Source: Tissierella creatinini (GTDB taxonomy: Bacteria; Bacillota; Clostridia; Tissierellales; Tissierellaceae). From it: a stretch of DNA of 64,000 nucleotides. The notes under the pieces were generated by a model. It was not told the DNA's origin, ran no database searches, and saw only the letters and a program-made list of their open reading frames with translations. The stretch spans positions 61,996-125,995 of the forward strand of contig SUSS01000007.1 in the NCBI GenBank assembly GCA_005046945.1, in the 5' to 3' direction. The position numbers and the translations under genes were made by a program. Every line of letters starts with the position of its first letter. Within the stretch, counting starts at the first letter, position 1. This document shows positions 33,544 through 43,349 of the stretch, piece by piece.

Positions 33544-35241
33544 TTAATCTGGGATTAATGCAATAAAACATTTTTCCAAACCCTTATATGGATTGAAAAA
33601 TGTCGGGTTAAGGTCTCCTTTAATCTCACTGTTTATAAGTATAGCTCTATTTCTAAAAAGTAAGCTTATATAGGGTAAATCGTTCATAATAATTTCCTGA
33701 AGTCTACCATAGTTACCCACCTTAAGTTCTTCAGTCATGGAATTATTTATCTCTAAGAGTAGCTGGTCTAACTCAGGATTCATATACCTAATAAAATTGT
33801 CCTGATAAATTTGACTGCTATGAAACAAGAAGGAAAGTTCTGGAATAGTAGAAAAATTCCATCCAAGGAGTGCAATATCAAAATCACCTGACTTAATTTT
33901 ACTATTTATATTGTTCCATTCCTGGAGTATATCTTCTTCAGTTATATCCTCATCATAGTTTGATCTAAAATCTAATATGATATTTATCCCAATTGATTTT
34001 AGATCTTCAGCTATCATTTGTGCGGTATTAATCCTGTATAGGTTTGACGAATTAGTTGTTAGCCTTAAAGCAAGCTCATTTCCTTCATTATCTTCAAGAA
34101 TTTCATCCTCATCTATATCAATATATCCAAGACTTGCAAGTAATTCTTTGCTTTTTTCCAAATTATAGCTATAGTGATTAGAAGTATCCGATTTTAACCA
34201 GGAGTTTGGGTTTATAGGAACATCTGCCCTAGTTCCTTTCCCTAAATATATCTTCTGGATTATTTCCTGAGTATCTATTCCATAATTCATTGCCTGTCTT
34301 AGCTTAATTCCATTTTCTCCTTGAAATATTTCTTTTGAAAAGTTGAACCCAAGAAACTCATATTGGGAAGTTATATATTCTTTGATATTTACATTTGAGT
34401 TTTGCTGATACTTGTCCCAATCTACTCCTCGTGTCGGTGTAATATCAATCTGACCAGCCTCAAATGCAGTTAAAAAGAGTTCTTCATCATCTAAGACCTT
34501 GCCGGTTACTATGGATATTGATGGTTCACCATCTCTATATTTGCTGTTAGCTACCAGCTTTATGCTTTTATTCTTGTCATAGCTCTCAAACATAAATGGT
34601 CCAGTTCCAATGGGTATATAGTTATCCAATGCTAATGCTTGAGAATAGGAATCTGGTCTTTCATTTTGGAATATATGTGAAGGGATAATTGGAAATGTTA
34701 AGACTTCTTTCATATTACTAAATGCAATAGGAAAGCTTATTTCCACCGTATAGTCATCTATCTTTCTAGCACTGATTCCTGAGCTAGCGGATGTAAACGC
34801 CCCTAAAGCAGAAGCCACTAGATTCATATATGTACCTTCTCCCTTATAGGAATTAATCGTATTTACTGTAAAAATCACATCATCAGCTGTAAACTGCTCT
34901 CCGTCATGCCAATATACATCATTACGAAGCTTAAGTAAAACTCTATTATCCATGATAGTATAGGTTGATGCAAGACAAGGAAGAGGTTTTAAATTTTCAT
35001 CAAACTCAAACAAGCCTTCGAATATCAATTTACTAAAATAGTGATAGCTTGTATTATTGGTCATTAGGGGATTTAGTGTCCCAAAGGGTGTAAGAGGCAA
35101 ATTTACTTCCCCACCTTCGATTATTAGATATTCAATATCTTCTATAGGAGCATCATTGTTCATTAAATCAAATTCTCTATTACATCCTAAAAGGCTGCTA
35201 GACAAAATAAGAGCAACCAGTAAAAAAATTTTAAATTTCAA
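33544..35241 (-). CDS. Oligopeptide-type ABC transporter substrate-binding lipoprotein
   Basis: This SBP_bac_5 (OppA/DppA) family protein binds peptides or similar ligands outside the membrane. The 565-residue protein has a lipoprotein signal ending LLGC (lipidated Cys20), then FGTLNPLMTN and the family signature region LRNDVYWHDGEQFTADDVIFT (about 110-130). No permease or ATPase genes are next to it, so it is an orphan binding protein. Ligand unknown. Confidence 0.92.
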   Translation of the reverse strand: MKFKIFLLVALILSSSLLGCNREFDLMNNDAPIEDIEYLIIEGGEVNLPLTPFGTLNPLMTNNTSYHYFSKLIFEGLFEFDENLKPLPCLASTYTIMDNRVLLKLRNDVYWHDGEQFTADDVIFTVNTINSYKGEGTYMNLVASALGAFTSASSGISARKIDDYTVEISFPIAFSNMKEVLTFPIIPSHIFQNERPDSYSQALALDNYIPIGTGPFMFESYDKNKSIKLVANSKYRDGEPSISIVTGKVLDDEELFLTAFEAGQIDITPTRGVDWDKYQQNSNVNIKEYITSQYEFLGFNFSKEIFQGENGIKLRQAMNYGIDTQEIIQKIYLGKGTRADVPINPNSWLKSDTSNHYSYNLEKSKELLASLGYIDIDEDEILEDNEGNELALRLTTNSSNLYRINTAQMIAEDLKSIGINIILDFRSNYDEDITEEDILQEWNNINSKIKSGDFDIALLGWNFSTIPELSFLFHSSQIYQDNFIRYMNPELDQLLLEINNSMTEELKVGNYGRLQEIIMNDLPYISLLFRNRAILINSEIKGDLNPTFFNPYKGLEKCFIALIPD

Positions 35242-35251
35242 AATATACCTC

Positions 35252-35899
35252 CTATTTAAAGGATTTAATCATGTTGTTTAGCAAAGTCCTCATATATATA
35301 ATAACATCTATATAGACAGAATTCATACTATCAGGTTTTTCCATGTAATCACTATAAAGCAATTTATAAACTTTGTAATTTACAAATACCTTATCAAGGT
35401 ATTCTTCTGTTTCCTTGAAGGGAATCCGATTAAGAGAAGTTCCATCCTCACTATATTGTTTATTTTGCAGCCATTTGCTAACATTACCACTCCCTGCATT
35501 ATATGCTGCAAGAACAAGAGGGAGATTGTTACCAAATTCTTGCTTAAGTCTATTTATATACCATGTTCCTATTCTAATATTGGTTTGTGGATCAAATAAC
35601 ATTTCTTCATTATAGCCTTCAATTATAAGCTGCTCAGCACCCCAAAGTCCAGTTTGCTCTCCGATTTGCATCAATCCTCTGGCATCTTTATTTGATATGG
35701 CATTTTTATTGAATTTACTCTCCACGTTTATAATAGCGGAGATAAACAAAGGGTCAACGCCTTGGATTTTAGAATACTTATTTATATAATCCTTATAAGA
35801 TATAGGAAAAGTAAATGATATTATTATGCCTGCTATAAACAAACCGAGTAAAATAGTAATGATAAATCTAGTAATTCTACTAATTATTTTAATCCCCAA
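35252..35899 (-). CDS. Membrane-anchored lytic transglycosylase (SLT domain)
   Basis: SLT enzymes cleave glycan strands of peptidoglycan. The 215-residue protein has an N-terminal helix (about 10-31) and an SLT domain with catalytic Glu60 in INVESKFNKNAISNKDARG, followed by GLMQIGEQTG and the AAYNAGSGNVSKWL motif. The start is TTG behind GGAGGG. It lies between coaE and the peptide-binding lipoprotein, 10-15 nt from each. Confidence 0.93.
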   Translation of the reverse strand: MGIKIISRITRFIITILLGLFIAGIIISFTFPISYKDYINKYSKIQGVDPLFISAIINVESKFNKNAISNKDARGLMQIGEQTGLWGAEQLIIEGYNEEMLFDPQTNIRIGTWYINRLKQEFGNNLPLVLAAYNAGSGNVSKWLQNKQYSEDGTSLNRIPFKETEEYLDKVFVNYKVYKLLYSDYMEKPDSMNSVYIDVIIYMRTLLNNMIKSFK

Positions 35900-35914
35900 T
35901 AAAAAATCCCTCCA

Positions 35915-36535
35915 TCAACTCTCAAGCTCTCTTAGCAATATATTTAGATTCTTTTCCAACTCATTAAGATTCCCATCGTTATAAAGTATTTTAGTAGCTC
36001 TTTTCTTCTTTTCATCTACATCCATTTGGGATTTTATCTTGACCATGGATTCAGCAGAACCAATATTATCTCTTTCCATAAGCCTTTTAAGCTGAGTTTC
36101 TTTATTTGTATATACCATCCATGTTTCCTTAAGTGGCAATCCATATATATTAAAATAATCTATAACTTCAAACAATAAAGGTACATCAATAAAAATCATC
36201 TGCTCTTTCACAGACAAGACATCTACCTGATGCCTTATTTCATCAAAGACCCTAGGATGAACTATTTTGTTTAGAGTCATTCTAAGATGAGGGCTTTCAA
36301 ATATTAGTCTACCAAGCTTTTTTCTGTTTATACTCTTATCCTCTAAAAGAATTCTCAGTCCAAAAGCTTCAATTATGTCATTATATGCAGGTTTTCCGAT
36401 TTCTACTACCTCTCTTGAAATCTTATCTGCATCAATAACGGCATAGCCCCTTTCTATAAGCATCTTAGTAACAGTTGATTTACCAGTTGCTATACCTCCG
36501 GTTAAACCGATTAAAACACAATTATTTTGTATCAT
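35915..36535 (-). CDS. coaE: Dephospho-CoA kinase CoaE
   Basis: CoaE phosphorylates dephospho-CoA in the last step of CoA synthesis. The P-loop GGIATGKST is at residues 13-21 when the ATG at 36535 (after TTGGAGAT) is used; a TTG five codons earlier overlaps this ribosome site. DADKISREVVE and the HPRVFDEI lid segment are present. The C-terminus is normal for about 200 residues. It overlaps polA by 14 nt, as in many Firmicutes. Confidence 0.95.
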   Translation of the reverse strand: MIQNNCVLIGLTGGIATGKSTVTKMLIERGYAVIDADKISREVVEIGKPAYNDIIEAFGLRILLEDKSINRKKLGRLIFESPHLRMTLNKIVHPRVFDEIRHQVDVLSVKEQMIFIDVPLLFEVIDYFNIYGLPLKETWMVYTNKETQLKRLMERDNIGSAESMVKIKSQMDVDEKKKRATKILYNDGNLNELEKNLNILLRELES

Positions 36536-39194
36536 ACCAGCTATCTCCAATCATCATATCTACCTTTAGTGGAACTTTAAGTTCCACCACATTCTCCATA
36601 ATATTCTTTACTAATTTTTGGACCTTTTCAGCTTCATCCCTATGAGCCTCAAGGATGAGCTCATCATGTACAGTAAGGATGAGCCTTGATTTTAACTTTT
36701 CTTCTTTAAGCTTATTATAAACCTTTACCATGGCCATTTTAATTATATCAGCTGCACTTCCTTGTATTGGAGTATTCATAGCTATTCTCTCTCCAAAGGA
36801 ACGTACATTGAAGTTTTTAGCACTTAATTCTGGAATATACCTTCTTCTATGAAGAATAGTCTCTACATAGCCGTTTTTCTTTCCATCTTCCACAGCATCA
36901 TCCATATATTTTCTTACTAATTTGAAGTTGTCGAAGTAACTATCTATATAATCCTTAGCTTCCTTTCTAGAAATATTCAAATCCTTTGATAATCCAAAAT
37001 CAGAGATTCCATAAACTATGCCGAAGTTTACAGCCTTAGCCTTATGTCGTAATTCTGCAGTTACATCCTCAAGGTCTATGTGGAAAACCTGGGATGCAGT
37101 TCTTCGATGAATATCCTCTTCATCGATGAAAGCCTGAATCATTTTAGGGTCTTCTGATATATGAGCAAGTATTCTTAACTCTATCTGAGAATAATCCCCG
37201 TCAATCAATCTGAAATCAGGACTTTCTGCAATAAAAGCTTTTCTGATTCTACGACCATCCTCAGTTCTTATTGGAATGTTCTGAAGATTAGGGTCTTGAC
37301 TTGAAATCCTGCCCGTAGATGCAACAGTCTGATTAAAATTAGAATGAATTCTATTTGTATTCCTATTTATAAGGCTACTAAGACTGTCTATATATGTTGA
37401 CTTAAGTTTTACAATTTGCCTATATCTTAAAATTTTCTCGATTATTGGATGCTGATCCATTAGCTTTTCCAGTACTTCTACATCAGTAGAATAACCAGTT
37501 TTTGTCTTTTTTATTACTGGCAGCATAAGCTTTTCAAATAGGACTTCTCCTATTTGCTTTGGAGAATTGATGTTAAACTCAGTTCCTGCATAGTCATAGA
37601 TTTGGGATATTAGGGATCTTATCTCCTCATCGTACTCTTTACCTAGCTTTATTAATTCATTTTCATCAATTTTAAAGCCTATAAGTTCCATATTAGCCAG
37701 AACTTCTACAAGGGGAAGCTCAACTGAATTATATAAGTCTTCCATTCCCTGACTTTTAATAATCTCATTCATCTTTGGCTCTAAAATAAATATGGTTTCT
37801 AAAATAAAAGATAGATGTTCCATAATTTGTTTCTTATCCAAGTCCTTAAAGGTCTTTATATTCTTTCCTTTTCCAAGAAGAGCTATTTCATCCTTTCCAT
37901 ATATCCCTATATATTCCTCACTTAAATTGTTGATAGAATAGTTATTTTGGCTTGGTTCTATTAAATATTGCGAAATCATGGCATCAAAACTATAACCCTT
38001 AATTTCTATACCTAATTTTAGAAGCTGAATAATATCAAATTTAAAATTATATCCTAATTTTTCAATATAAGAATCTTGGAATATATCCTTGAATGAAGTG
38101 ACAAAATCATTATTAAACTCTGCTATGTCGATATATTTTGTAGAATTATTTCTTGTCTTAATACCTATTCCTAAAATATCATCTTCAATATAGTTATTGC
38201 CTGATAAAATAAACTTAAAGGCAAATCTACCAGCTTTCTTTATATCATCTATTAAGTTATTAAATTCTCCAGGATTTATTTCATTGAATTCATAATCCAA
38301 TTCTACTTCTTCCTTCTTGTTGAACTCATCTGGTAATTTACTAATCAGACTATTAAATTCCAGGTCTTCATAGTGCATTTTAAGCTCCTTATAATCCGGG
38401 TCCTTAACTTTTAAGTCTTCGAGTTCTTTGTCCATTGGGACATTTCTTGTTATCTCACCTAGTTTTCTGCTTAAAAATGCTTGACCTTGATTTTCAATAA
38501 GATTTTCTTTAAGCTTCTTTCCGCTTATCTTATCTATATTTTCATATATGTTCTCTATATTGTTATATTCATGTATAAGCTTTAACCCAGTTTTTTCACC
38601 AATACCGGGTACTCCTGGGATATTATCGGATTTATCTCCCATTAATCCCTTCAGCTCAATAAACTGCTTTGGCTCTATTCCATATTCTGCAATAATCTTT
38701 TCTCTATCATACTCCTCTGTTTCACTAATACCTTTCTTGGTAATTATAACCTTTGTATTATCACTGACAAGCTGAAGATAGTCCCTATCTCCAGTTACAA
38801 GTATACATTGAAGATTATTATCTTCTCCTATTCTAGCCCAAGTCCCTGCAATATCATCGGCTTCAAATTCATTCATCTCCATAGATACAATATTCATGGA
38901 ATTAAGGATTTCCTTTATCAATGGAAACTGTTGTGCAAGTTCAGAAGGAGTCTGATTTCTTGTGCCCTTATATTCTTTATATTCTTTGTGTCTGAAGGTT
39001 GGTCCTTTCTTGTCGAAGGCAACACAAATATAGTCAGGATTATACTCTTCTCTAACCTTATATAACATTGTTAGGAAACCATAAACCCCATTGGTATATA
39101 GTCCCTTTTTAGTATTTAGTAAAGGTAATGCATAAAATGCTCTATGCAATAAGGAGCTTCCGTCAATTATCATTATCTTTTTGTTATCCACCAT
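36522..39194 (-). CDS. polA: DNA polymerase I
   Basis: The 890-residue protein has an N-terminal 5'-3' exonuclease domain (about 1-290, with GDKSDNIPGVPGIGEKT), a central 3'-5' exonuclease-like fold and a family A polymerase domain. Motif A DYSQIELR, motif B KAVNFGIVYG and motif C VHDE (843-845) are intact. The central domain lacks the acidic DxE metal ligands (FKFILSGNN where they are expected), so proofreading is probably inactive, as in B. subtilis and many Gram-positive enzymes. Confidence 0.97.
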   Translation of the reverse strand: MVDNKKIMIIDGSSLLHRAFYALPLLNTKKGLYTNGVYGFLTMLYKVREEYNPDYICVAFDKKGPTFRHKEYKEYKGTRNQTPSELAQQFPLIKEILNSMNIVSMEMNEFEADDIAGTWARIGEDNNLQCILVTGDRDYLQLVSDNTKVIITKKGISETEEYDREKIIAEYGIEPKQFIELKGLMGDKSDNIPGVPGIGEKTGLKLIHEYNNIENIYENIDKISGKKLKENLIENQGQAFLSRKLGEITRNVPMDKELEDLKVKDPDYKELKMHYEDLEFNSLISKLPDEFNKKEEVELDYEFNEINPGEFNNLIDDIKKAGRFAFKFILSGNNYIEDDILGIGIKTRNNSTKYIDIAEFNNDFVTSFKDIFQDSYIEKLGYNFKFDIIQLLKLGIEIKGYSFDAMISQYLIEPSQNNYSINNLSEEYIGIYGKDEIALLGKGKNIKTFKDLDKKQIMEHLSFILETIFILEPKMNEIIKSQGMEDLYNSVELPLVEVLANMELIGFKIDENELIKLGKEYDEEIRSLISQIYDYAGTEFNINSPKQIGEVLFEKLMLPVIKKTKTGYSTDVEVLEKLMDQHPIIEKILRYRQIVKLKSTYIDSLSSLINRNTNRIHSNFNQTVASTGRISSQDPNLQNIPIRTEDGRRIRKAFIAESPDFRLIDGDYSQIELRILAHISEDPKMIQAFIDEEDIHRRTASQVFHIDLEDVTAELRHKAKAVNFGIVYGISDFGLSKDLNISRKEAKDYIDSYFDNFKLVRKYMDDAVEDGKKNGYVETILHRRRYIPELSAKNFNVRSFGERIAMNTPIQGSAADIIKMAMVKVYNKLKEEKLKSRLILTVHDELILEAHRDEAEKVQKLVKNIMENVVELKVPLKVDMMIGDSWYDTK

Positions 39195-39267
39195 ATCACT
39201 CCTCGTTATTTTCTACCTATTAGTATACCTTAATTCTATCTTTAGGTAAATATAATAGAAATATTTA

Positions 39268-39296
39268 TTGCATTTTGGTGATTTTTGTGTTAAGAT
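39268..39296 (+). promoter_or_regulatory. Promoter of tRNA-Leu(CAA)
   Basis: TTGCAT (39268-39273), a 17-base spacer and TAAGAT (39291-39296) on the plus strand lie 16 bases before the tRNA. Confidence 0.7.
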
Positions 39297-39311
39297 AAAT
39301 CTTGTCACTAA

Positions 39312-39398
39312 GCCGAAGTGATGGAATTGGCAGACGTACTGGACTCAAAATCCAGCGGTGGCAACACCGTGCGGGTTCGACTCCCGCCTTCGGCACCA
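39312..39398 (+). tRNA. tRNA-Leu (CAA)
   Basis: Acceptor GCCGAAG/CTTCGGC, a long variable arm, T-loop GTTCGACTC and encoded CCA. The anticodon loop CTCAAAA gives CAA. It is transcribed alone, between promoter and terminator, divergent from polA. Confidence 0.96.
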
Positions 39399-39404
39399 AA
39401 AATT

Positions 39405-39446
39405 AAACCCTTAAATATGCTATAAGCGTATTTAAGGGTTTTTTAT
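39405..39446 (+). terminator. Terminator of tRNA-Leu(CAA)
   Basis: A 13-bp stem, AAACCCTTAAATA/TATTTAAGGGTTT, is followed by a T-run on the plus strand. Confidence 0.88.
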
Positions 39447-39471
39447 TACGAAAAGGCGACCTAAGTCACCT

Positions 39472-40467
39472 TTATCTATATTTACCAACATTTACCAAAT
39501 GTTCATCGTAGGTTTTTGAAAATACATGTCCATTTTCACCTAATACATAATACAAATAATCATGATCCTCTGGATAAAGTGCTGCCTCAATAGACTTTCT
39601 TCCGGGAGAAGCTATAGGACCTGGGGGCAAGCCTATGTTTTTATAGGTATTATAGGGGTTGTCCTTCTCCAAATCGGCATAAAGCAACCTTGTCATATGA
39701 TCTTTACCTTCTCCAAGACCATATATCACACTTGCGTCTATTTGAAGAAGCATGTGATTCTTTAGCCTGTTATGGATAACTCCAGAGACGGTTTTCCTTT
39801 CTGCATCGTTATAGGCTTCTCTTTCTATTAAAGAAGCTATGGTCAATACCTCATGAATGCTCATTCCCAATTCCTCAGCCTTCGCCCTATATTCCTCTGT
39901 TAAGACTCCATCCATAGCAGAGGCTAGTTTTGAAACAATTTCATCAATGTCCTGTTTTTCTGTAAAGTAATAAGTGTCGGGAAATAAATACCCTTCCATA
40001 CTGAAATACATATTAGATGTGTCCAAATCATATCCCTTTAATGTAAAATAATCCTTGCTTGCCTTAATAAATTCCTCTGCCGTACCTAAACCTGCTTCCT
40101 CAATTCTTTGTGCGAACTGATATAGAATAAATCCCTCAGGAAAGGTAACTTTAATTTGATTTTCATGTTCTCCTTTTTGAATTATCTTATATATTTCCTC
40201 AATATCTAATCCAGGGCCTATTTTATAATTACCGGGTTTTATGTTTCTGGCTATGTCTTTTCCACTATACCTAAACCATAGTTTACTCCTTATTACACCC
40301 TTTTCATATAGTTCATTTGCTACTCTAGAAAGAGATGCGCCATTAGGGACGGCTATAATTACTTCTTCAGCATTTGAACTTTTTGACAGATAATTAGGCA
40401 AAAAAGAAAACACCCCAAAAGCTGCTATTAGTAAAATTATTGCAAATAATAATATAAATTTCTTCAT
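39472..40467 (-). CDS. mltG: Endolytic transglycosylase MltG
   Basis: MltG cuts nascent glycan strands and sets their length. The 331-residue protein has an N-terminal membrane helix (about 4-24), a LysM-like region and the YceG catalytic domain with Glu215 in TIASLIEREAYN. YLFPDTYYF and YNTYKNIGLPPGPIASPG are family hallmarks. Two terminators flank it, so it appears monocistronic. The gene often neighbours ruvX or udk, but not here. Confidence 0.95.
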   Translation of the reverse strand: MKKFILLFAIILLIAAFGVFSFLPNYLSKSSNAEEVIIAVPNGASLSRVANELYEKGVIRSKLWFRYSGKDIARNIKPGNYKIGPGLDIEEIYKIIQKGEHENQIKVTFPEGFILYQFAQRIEEAGLGTAEEFIKASKDYFTLKGYDLDTSNMYFSMEGYLFPDTYYFTEKQDIDEIVSKLASAMDGVLTEEYRAKAEELGMSIHEVLTIASLIEREAYNDAERKTVSGVIHNRLKNHMLLQIDASVIYGLGEGKDHMTRLLYADLEKDNPYNTYKNIGLPPGPIASPGRKSIEAALYPEDHDYLYYVLGENGHVFSKTYDEHLVNVGKYR

Positions 40468-40524
40468 AAACCCCTCCTAAACTACATTTCTATGTATAAT
40501 ATATCAATTGAAAAGCTTTATGGC

Positions 40525-40559
40525 AATAAAAATTAGGACCCAGAATCCTGGGACCTAAT
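40525..40559 (-). terminator. Terminator after the baeRF-like gene
   Basis: The hairpin ATTAGGTCCCAG/CTGGGTCCTAAT type (one mismatch) is followed by TTTTTATT on the minus strand, just after the stop at 40561. Confidence 0.82.
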
Positions 40560-40560
40560 C

Positions 40561-41724
40561 TTAATATCTTAGAACCGCTGCAATAGAGCTTTTATCCGGT
40601 ACGTTTTCGTAGCTTACACTAAATACATTTCCACCTCTTGATAGGGTAAGAATTGATGCATATTCCATTAAATCCTCATCTCCATCTATTGGAGCTTCAT
40701 GAAGCTTTATTTTATTTGTTTCATGATCATATTTTCCCCATTTTTCAATACTGCTATCCAGGAATAGGGATTCGATTTGCCCACTAAAGGCCGCCGGTAT
40801 TATCTTTTCTAAGGAATTAGCATATAGCTTATTTCTTTGACCGTAAAATTGTCTGTATTTATCTTCAGCTTGCATCCTATCCTTGTTAAAAAGGGCTTCC
40901 ACGATTTCCCATCCCATATCCTTAAGCTCTTCTCCATTTAGGAGTTCGGGATTTCCTCTTATAAAATCCTCTACAATATAAGGGTAATTACTCTTTTCCC
41001 TATATATAGGAATCAGATATTCGACTCCTGCTAAAACCATTGGGACTACATCTTCTTCATGAATCTTCATTAATGATTCATCTATTGCACGGAAATATCT
41101 TGTAAGCTCATTTTTCTCATAGTCATTTTCATTTCCCTGTGCTTGAGTTACCTTATTATAGGAAAGCTGGTTTTTACCCTGTGGTGATGAAGTCCTGATT
41201 TCCAGCTTAGTTCTAGGATCATCGTCTACCTGCATATCATGTTGACTATCGGGAGCATCCTCTAATTCGATTTCATTTACGGTTTGCCTAGTACATCTAA
41301 ATAATCTTACCTGGTTTTTGCTTAAAGCAAGTATATTGAACTGACCATTTCCGTTAAATAGTGGAAGCAGGGGTTTGATATGAATCCTATCTCCCAGAGT
41401 TACTGATTCGCTAAATTCAAAGGGAAGTCTAAAATACTTGACCCCATCTTTATCTAAGAATAGGGCTAACCCATCTCCTTGATTTTGCCAAAACTTGGTT
41501 TCGTCTATAAGGTTAGCCGCAGGATTTAGAAAGCTCTCTACTTCATTTTTATTCATTCCATTTTTTTCATATAATTCTTTTTCAACTTCTCTTAAAAGCT
41601 GTTTGAATTTAATACCATTTTGCCTTATATCTACTCCACTTCTAAATGTGGGCATATAAAGAGAAACAACTAAACCCTCTTTATTAATCAAGTCTTGTAA
41701 ATCCTGAATTTTTAATATATCCAT
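40561..41724 (-). CDS. Bacterial archaeo-eukaryotic release factor (baeRF)-like protein
   Basis: The product is 387 residues from the ATG at 41724, which has AAAGGAG 7 bases upstream; a frame 16 codons longer runs into a repeat. VVSLYMPTFRSG at the start, the segment FNILALSKNQVRLFRC (about 130-145) and the C-terminal SRGGNVFSVSYENVPDKSSIAAVLRY match the baeRF families described as eRF1-related proteins encoded in bacteria. Their function is proposed to be in ribosome rescue or hibernation but is unproven. It stands alone, between a terminator and repeat copy C. Confidence 0.7.
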   Translation of the reverse strand: MDILKIQDLQDLINKEGLVVSLYMPTFRSGVDIRQNGIKFKQLLREVEKELYEKNGMNKNEVESFLNPAANLIDETKFWQNQGDGLALFLDKDGVKYFRLPFEFSESVTLGDRIHIKPLLPLFNGNGQFNILALSKNQVRLFRCTRQTVNEIELEDAPDSQHDMQVDDDPRTKLEIRTSSPQGKNQLSYNKVTQAQGNENDYEKNELTRYFRAIDESLMKIHEEDVVPMVLAGVEYLIPIYREKSNYPYIVEDFIRGNPELLNGEELKDMGWEIVEALFNKDRMQAEDKYRQFYGQRNKLYANSLEKIIPAAFSGQIESLFLDSSIEKWGKYDHETNKIKLHEAPIDGDEDLMEYASILTLSRGGNVFSVSYENVPDKSSIAAVLRY

Positions 41725-41748
41725 AAACATTCTCCTTTTTAATTTTAA

Positions 41749-41810
41749 TATAACGAGGTGAAGCTTCTGCACCTCGTTTTAGCGGTGTGAGGCAATTGCT
41801 ATGCAATTAC
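41749..41810 (+). repeat. Dispersed two-hairpin repeat, copy C (short form)
   Basis: On the plus strand it reads TATAACGAGGTG, AAGCTT, CACCTCGTTTTAGCGGTGTG, then GGCAATTGC/GCAATTAC. The 9-bp arms AACGAGGTG/CACCTCGTT pair and the second hairpin AATTGC-TAT-GCAATT pairs. It is the only copy in this orientation. Confidence 0.7.
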
Positions 41811-41971
41811 TTCTGATACTTAAAGCAATTGTCTCTAATGCTTAATTGTTGATAGAATATTTATGATATTAATTTGCCCTAAATTAAGAGTTTTACTAAG
41901 GCAGATTCAGTCAAATAAGAGAATATATAATTGTAAACTAAAATTTTTGTTAAATTTTTCTATTTTTAAAA

Positions 41972-42742
41972 CTAACCTATTAAATAGCTTGTCATAGATA
42001 GGGACCCCAAAATACATTTATCATTGAAAACTTGTACTTTATCAGCTTTATCCGATGCTCCCAGTATATATAGCATTGGGTAGAAATGATCTGCTATAGG
42101 TACGGCTAATTTAGCCTTATCTCCCAGGCTTTGATAATTTATTATATTCTCATGATTTCCATTTTGGATGTTTTCTTTGATATAATTATCAAATTCATAA
42201 GCCCAATCAAAGCCCGTATCTCCGGTATTCCAATTGACTAATCTTAAGTTGTGAACTATATTTCCCGTTCCAAATATGAGTACACCTTCATCTCTTAAGG
42301 ATTTTAATTCTTTGCCTATTTCATAGTGGACCCCAGGTGAGGCTGTAGCATCGATGCTGATTTGAAAGACCGGAATGTCCCTGTCCGGATACATATGGAC
42401 CAAGACCGACCAGGTGCCATGGTCTATACCCCAAGTGTTATCAAATTCACTTTCTTTTGTAATTAAGTTTTTGCTTTTTTGGGCTAGGTCTGGATTCCCA
42501 AGTGAATTGTATACTATCTCATATAATTCCTTAGGAAAGCCATACATATCATAGATGGTTTTAGGATTTTTCTCGTTCATTATTTTAGTTCCTTTAGTGT
42601 ACCAATGGGCAGAGATTGAGACTATTGCTTTAGGCTTAGGGATTAATTTAGTCATTTCCCTCCAGCCTCTTGAATATATATTATCTTCTATTGCATTCAT
42701 AGGGCTACCATGTCCTACAAATATTACAGGCATCTTTGGCAT
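41972..42742 (-). CDS. LigB/DODA-type extradiol dioxygenase family protein (YgiD-like)
   Basis: From the ATG at 42742 (GGAGG upstream) the product is 256 residues. Putative metal ligands are His11 (VGHGSP), His46 (SAHWYTKG) and a His in ADHFYPMLYILGA, with His108 (GIDHGTW) as the acid/base residue. This is the class III extradiol/4,5-DOPA dioxygenase fold. Oxygen-dependent chemistry is unlikely in a strict anaerobe, so the physiological substrate is unclear. It begins 4 nt after the fumarase beta gene, so it may be co-transcribed. Confidence 0.85.
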   Translation of the reverse strand: MPKMPVIFVGHGSPMNAIEDNIYSRGWREMTKLIPKPKAIVSISAHWYTKGTKIMNEKNPKTIYDMYGFPKELYEIVYNSLGNPDLAQKSKNLITKESEFDNTWGIDHGTWSVLVHMYPDRDIPVFQISIDATASPGVHYEIGKELKSLRDEGVLIFGTGNIVHNLRLVNWNTGDTGFDWAYEFDNYIKENIQNGNHENIINYQSLGDKAKLAVPIADHFYPMLYILGASDKADKVQVFNDKCILGSLSMTSYLIG

Positions 42743-42746
42743 ATTA

Positions 42747-43340
42747 TCAATCCTCCATATTTGATTTTCCCTCTTCTTTTCTTTGCATTTTACGCTTGAG
42801 GTATTCCTCTCGTCCTCGTTTATAGAGATTGTCACCCCTTGAATCGATAATAACAGTTACCGGAAAATTCTCTACATATATCTTTCTAATGGCTTCAGCT
42901 CCTAAATCTTCATATGCAATTATTTCTGCTGACTTTATGGATTTAGATATTAATGCTGCCGCCCCTCCTATAGCTCCAAAATATACGGCCCCATGTTCTA
43001 CTATCTTTTCTATTACCTCCTCGCCTATCATTCCTTTACCTATCATTCCCATTAAGCCTAGGTCTAATAGCTTAGGACTATATGCATCCATTCTATAACT
43101 GGTTGTTGGGCCAGCTGAGCCTAATGCTTGGCCATCCTTAGCAGGAGTTGGACCTACATAATAAATACAAGCTCCTTTTATATCAATAGGTAGCTCTTTA
43201 CCATTATCAATAAGGTCTACTAGTCTTTTGTGTGCAGCATCTCTTGCAGTGTACATGAAGCCGGTTATATATACATTATCACCTTGCATTAAGTTCTTTA
43301 AGGATTCTCTAGTAAATGGTGTAGTTAATTTATAATCCAT
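42747..43340 (-). CDS. Fumarate hydratase class I beta (C-terminal) subunit
   Basis: The 197-residue protein corresponds to the C-terminal domain of class I Fe-S fumarase or L-tartrate dehydratase beta. YVGPTPAKDGQALGSAGPTTS (about 62-82) is the substrate-binding signature, and GAVYFGAIGGAAALISKSIK is typical. It follows the alpha subunit by 9 nt. Sequence alone cannot exclude tartrate as substrate. Confidence 0.92.
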   Translation of the reverse strand: MDYKLTTPFTRESLKNLMQGDNVYITGFMYTARDAAHKRLVDLIDNGKELPIDIKGACIYYVGPTPAKDGQALGSAGPTTSYRMDAYSPKLLDLGLMGMIGKGMIGEEVIEKIVEHGAVYFGAIGGAAALISKSIKSAEIIAYEDLGAEAIRKIYVENFPVTVIIDSRGDNLYKRGREEYLKRKMQRKEEGKSNMED

Positions 43341-43349
43341 AACTCCCTC

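Noticed and set aside
42743-42835. A 31-residue N-terminal extension of the dioxygenase-like protein
   Set aside because: It lies within the fumarase beta gene; the ATG at 42742 with GGAGG upstream gives the family start.
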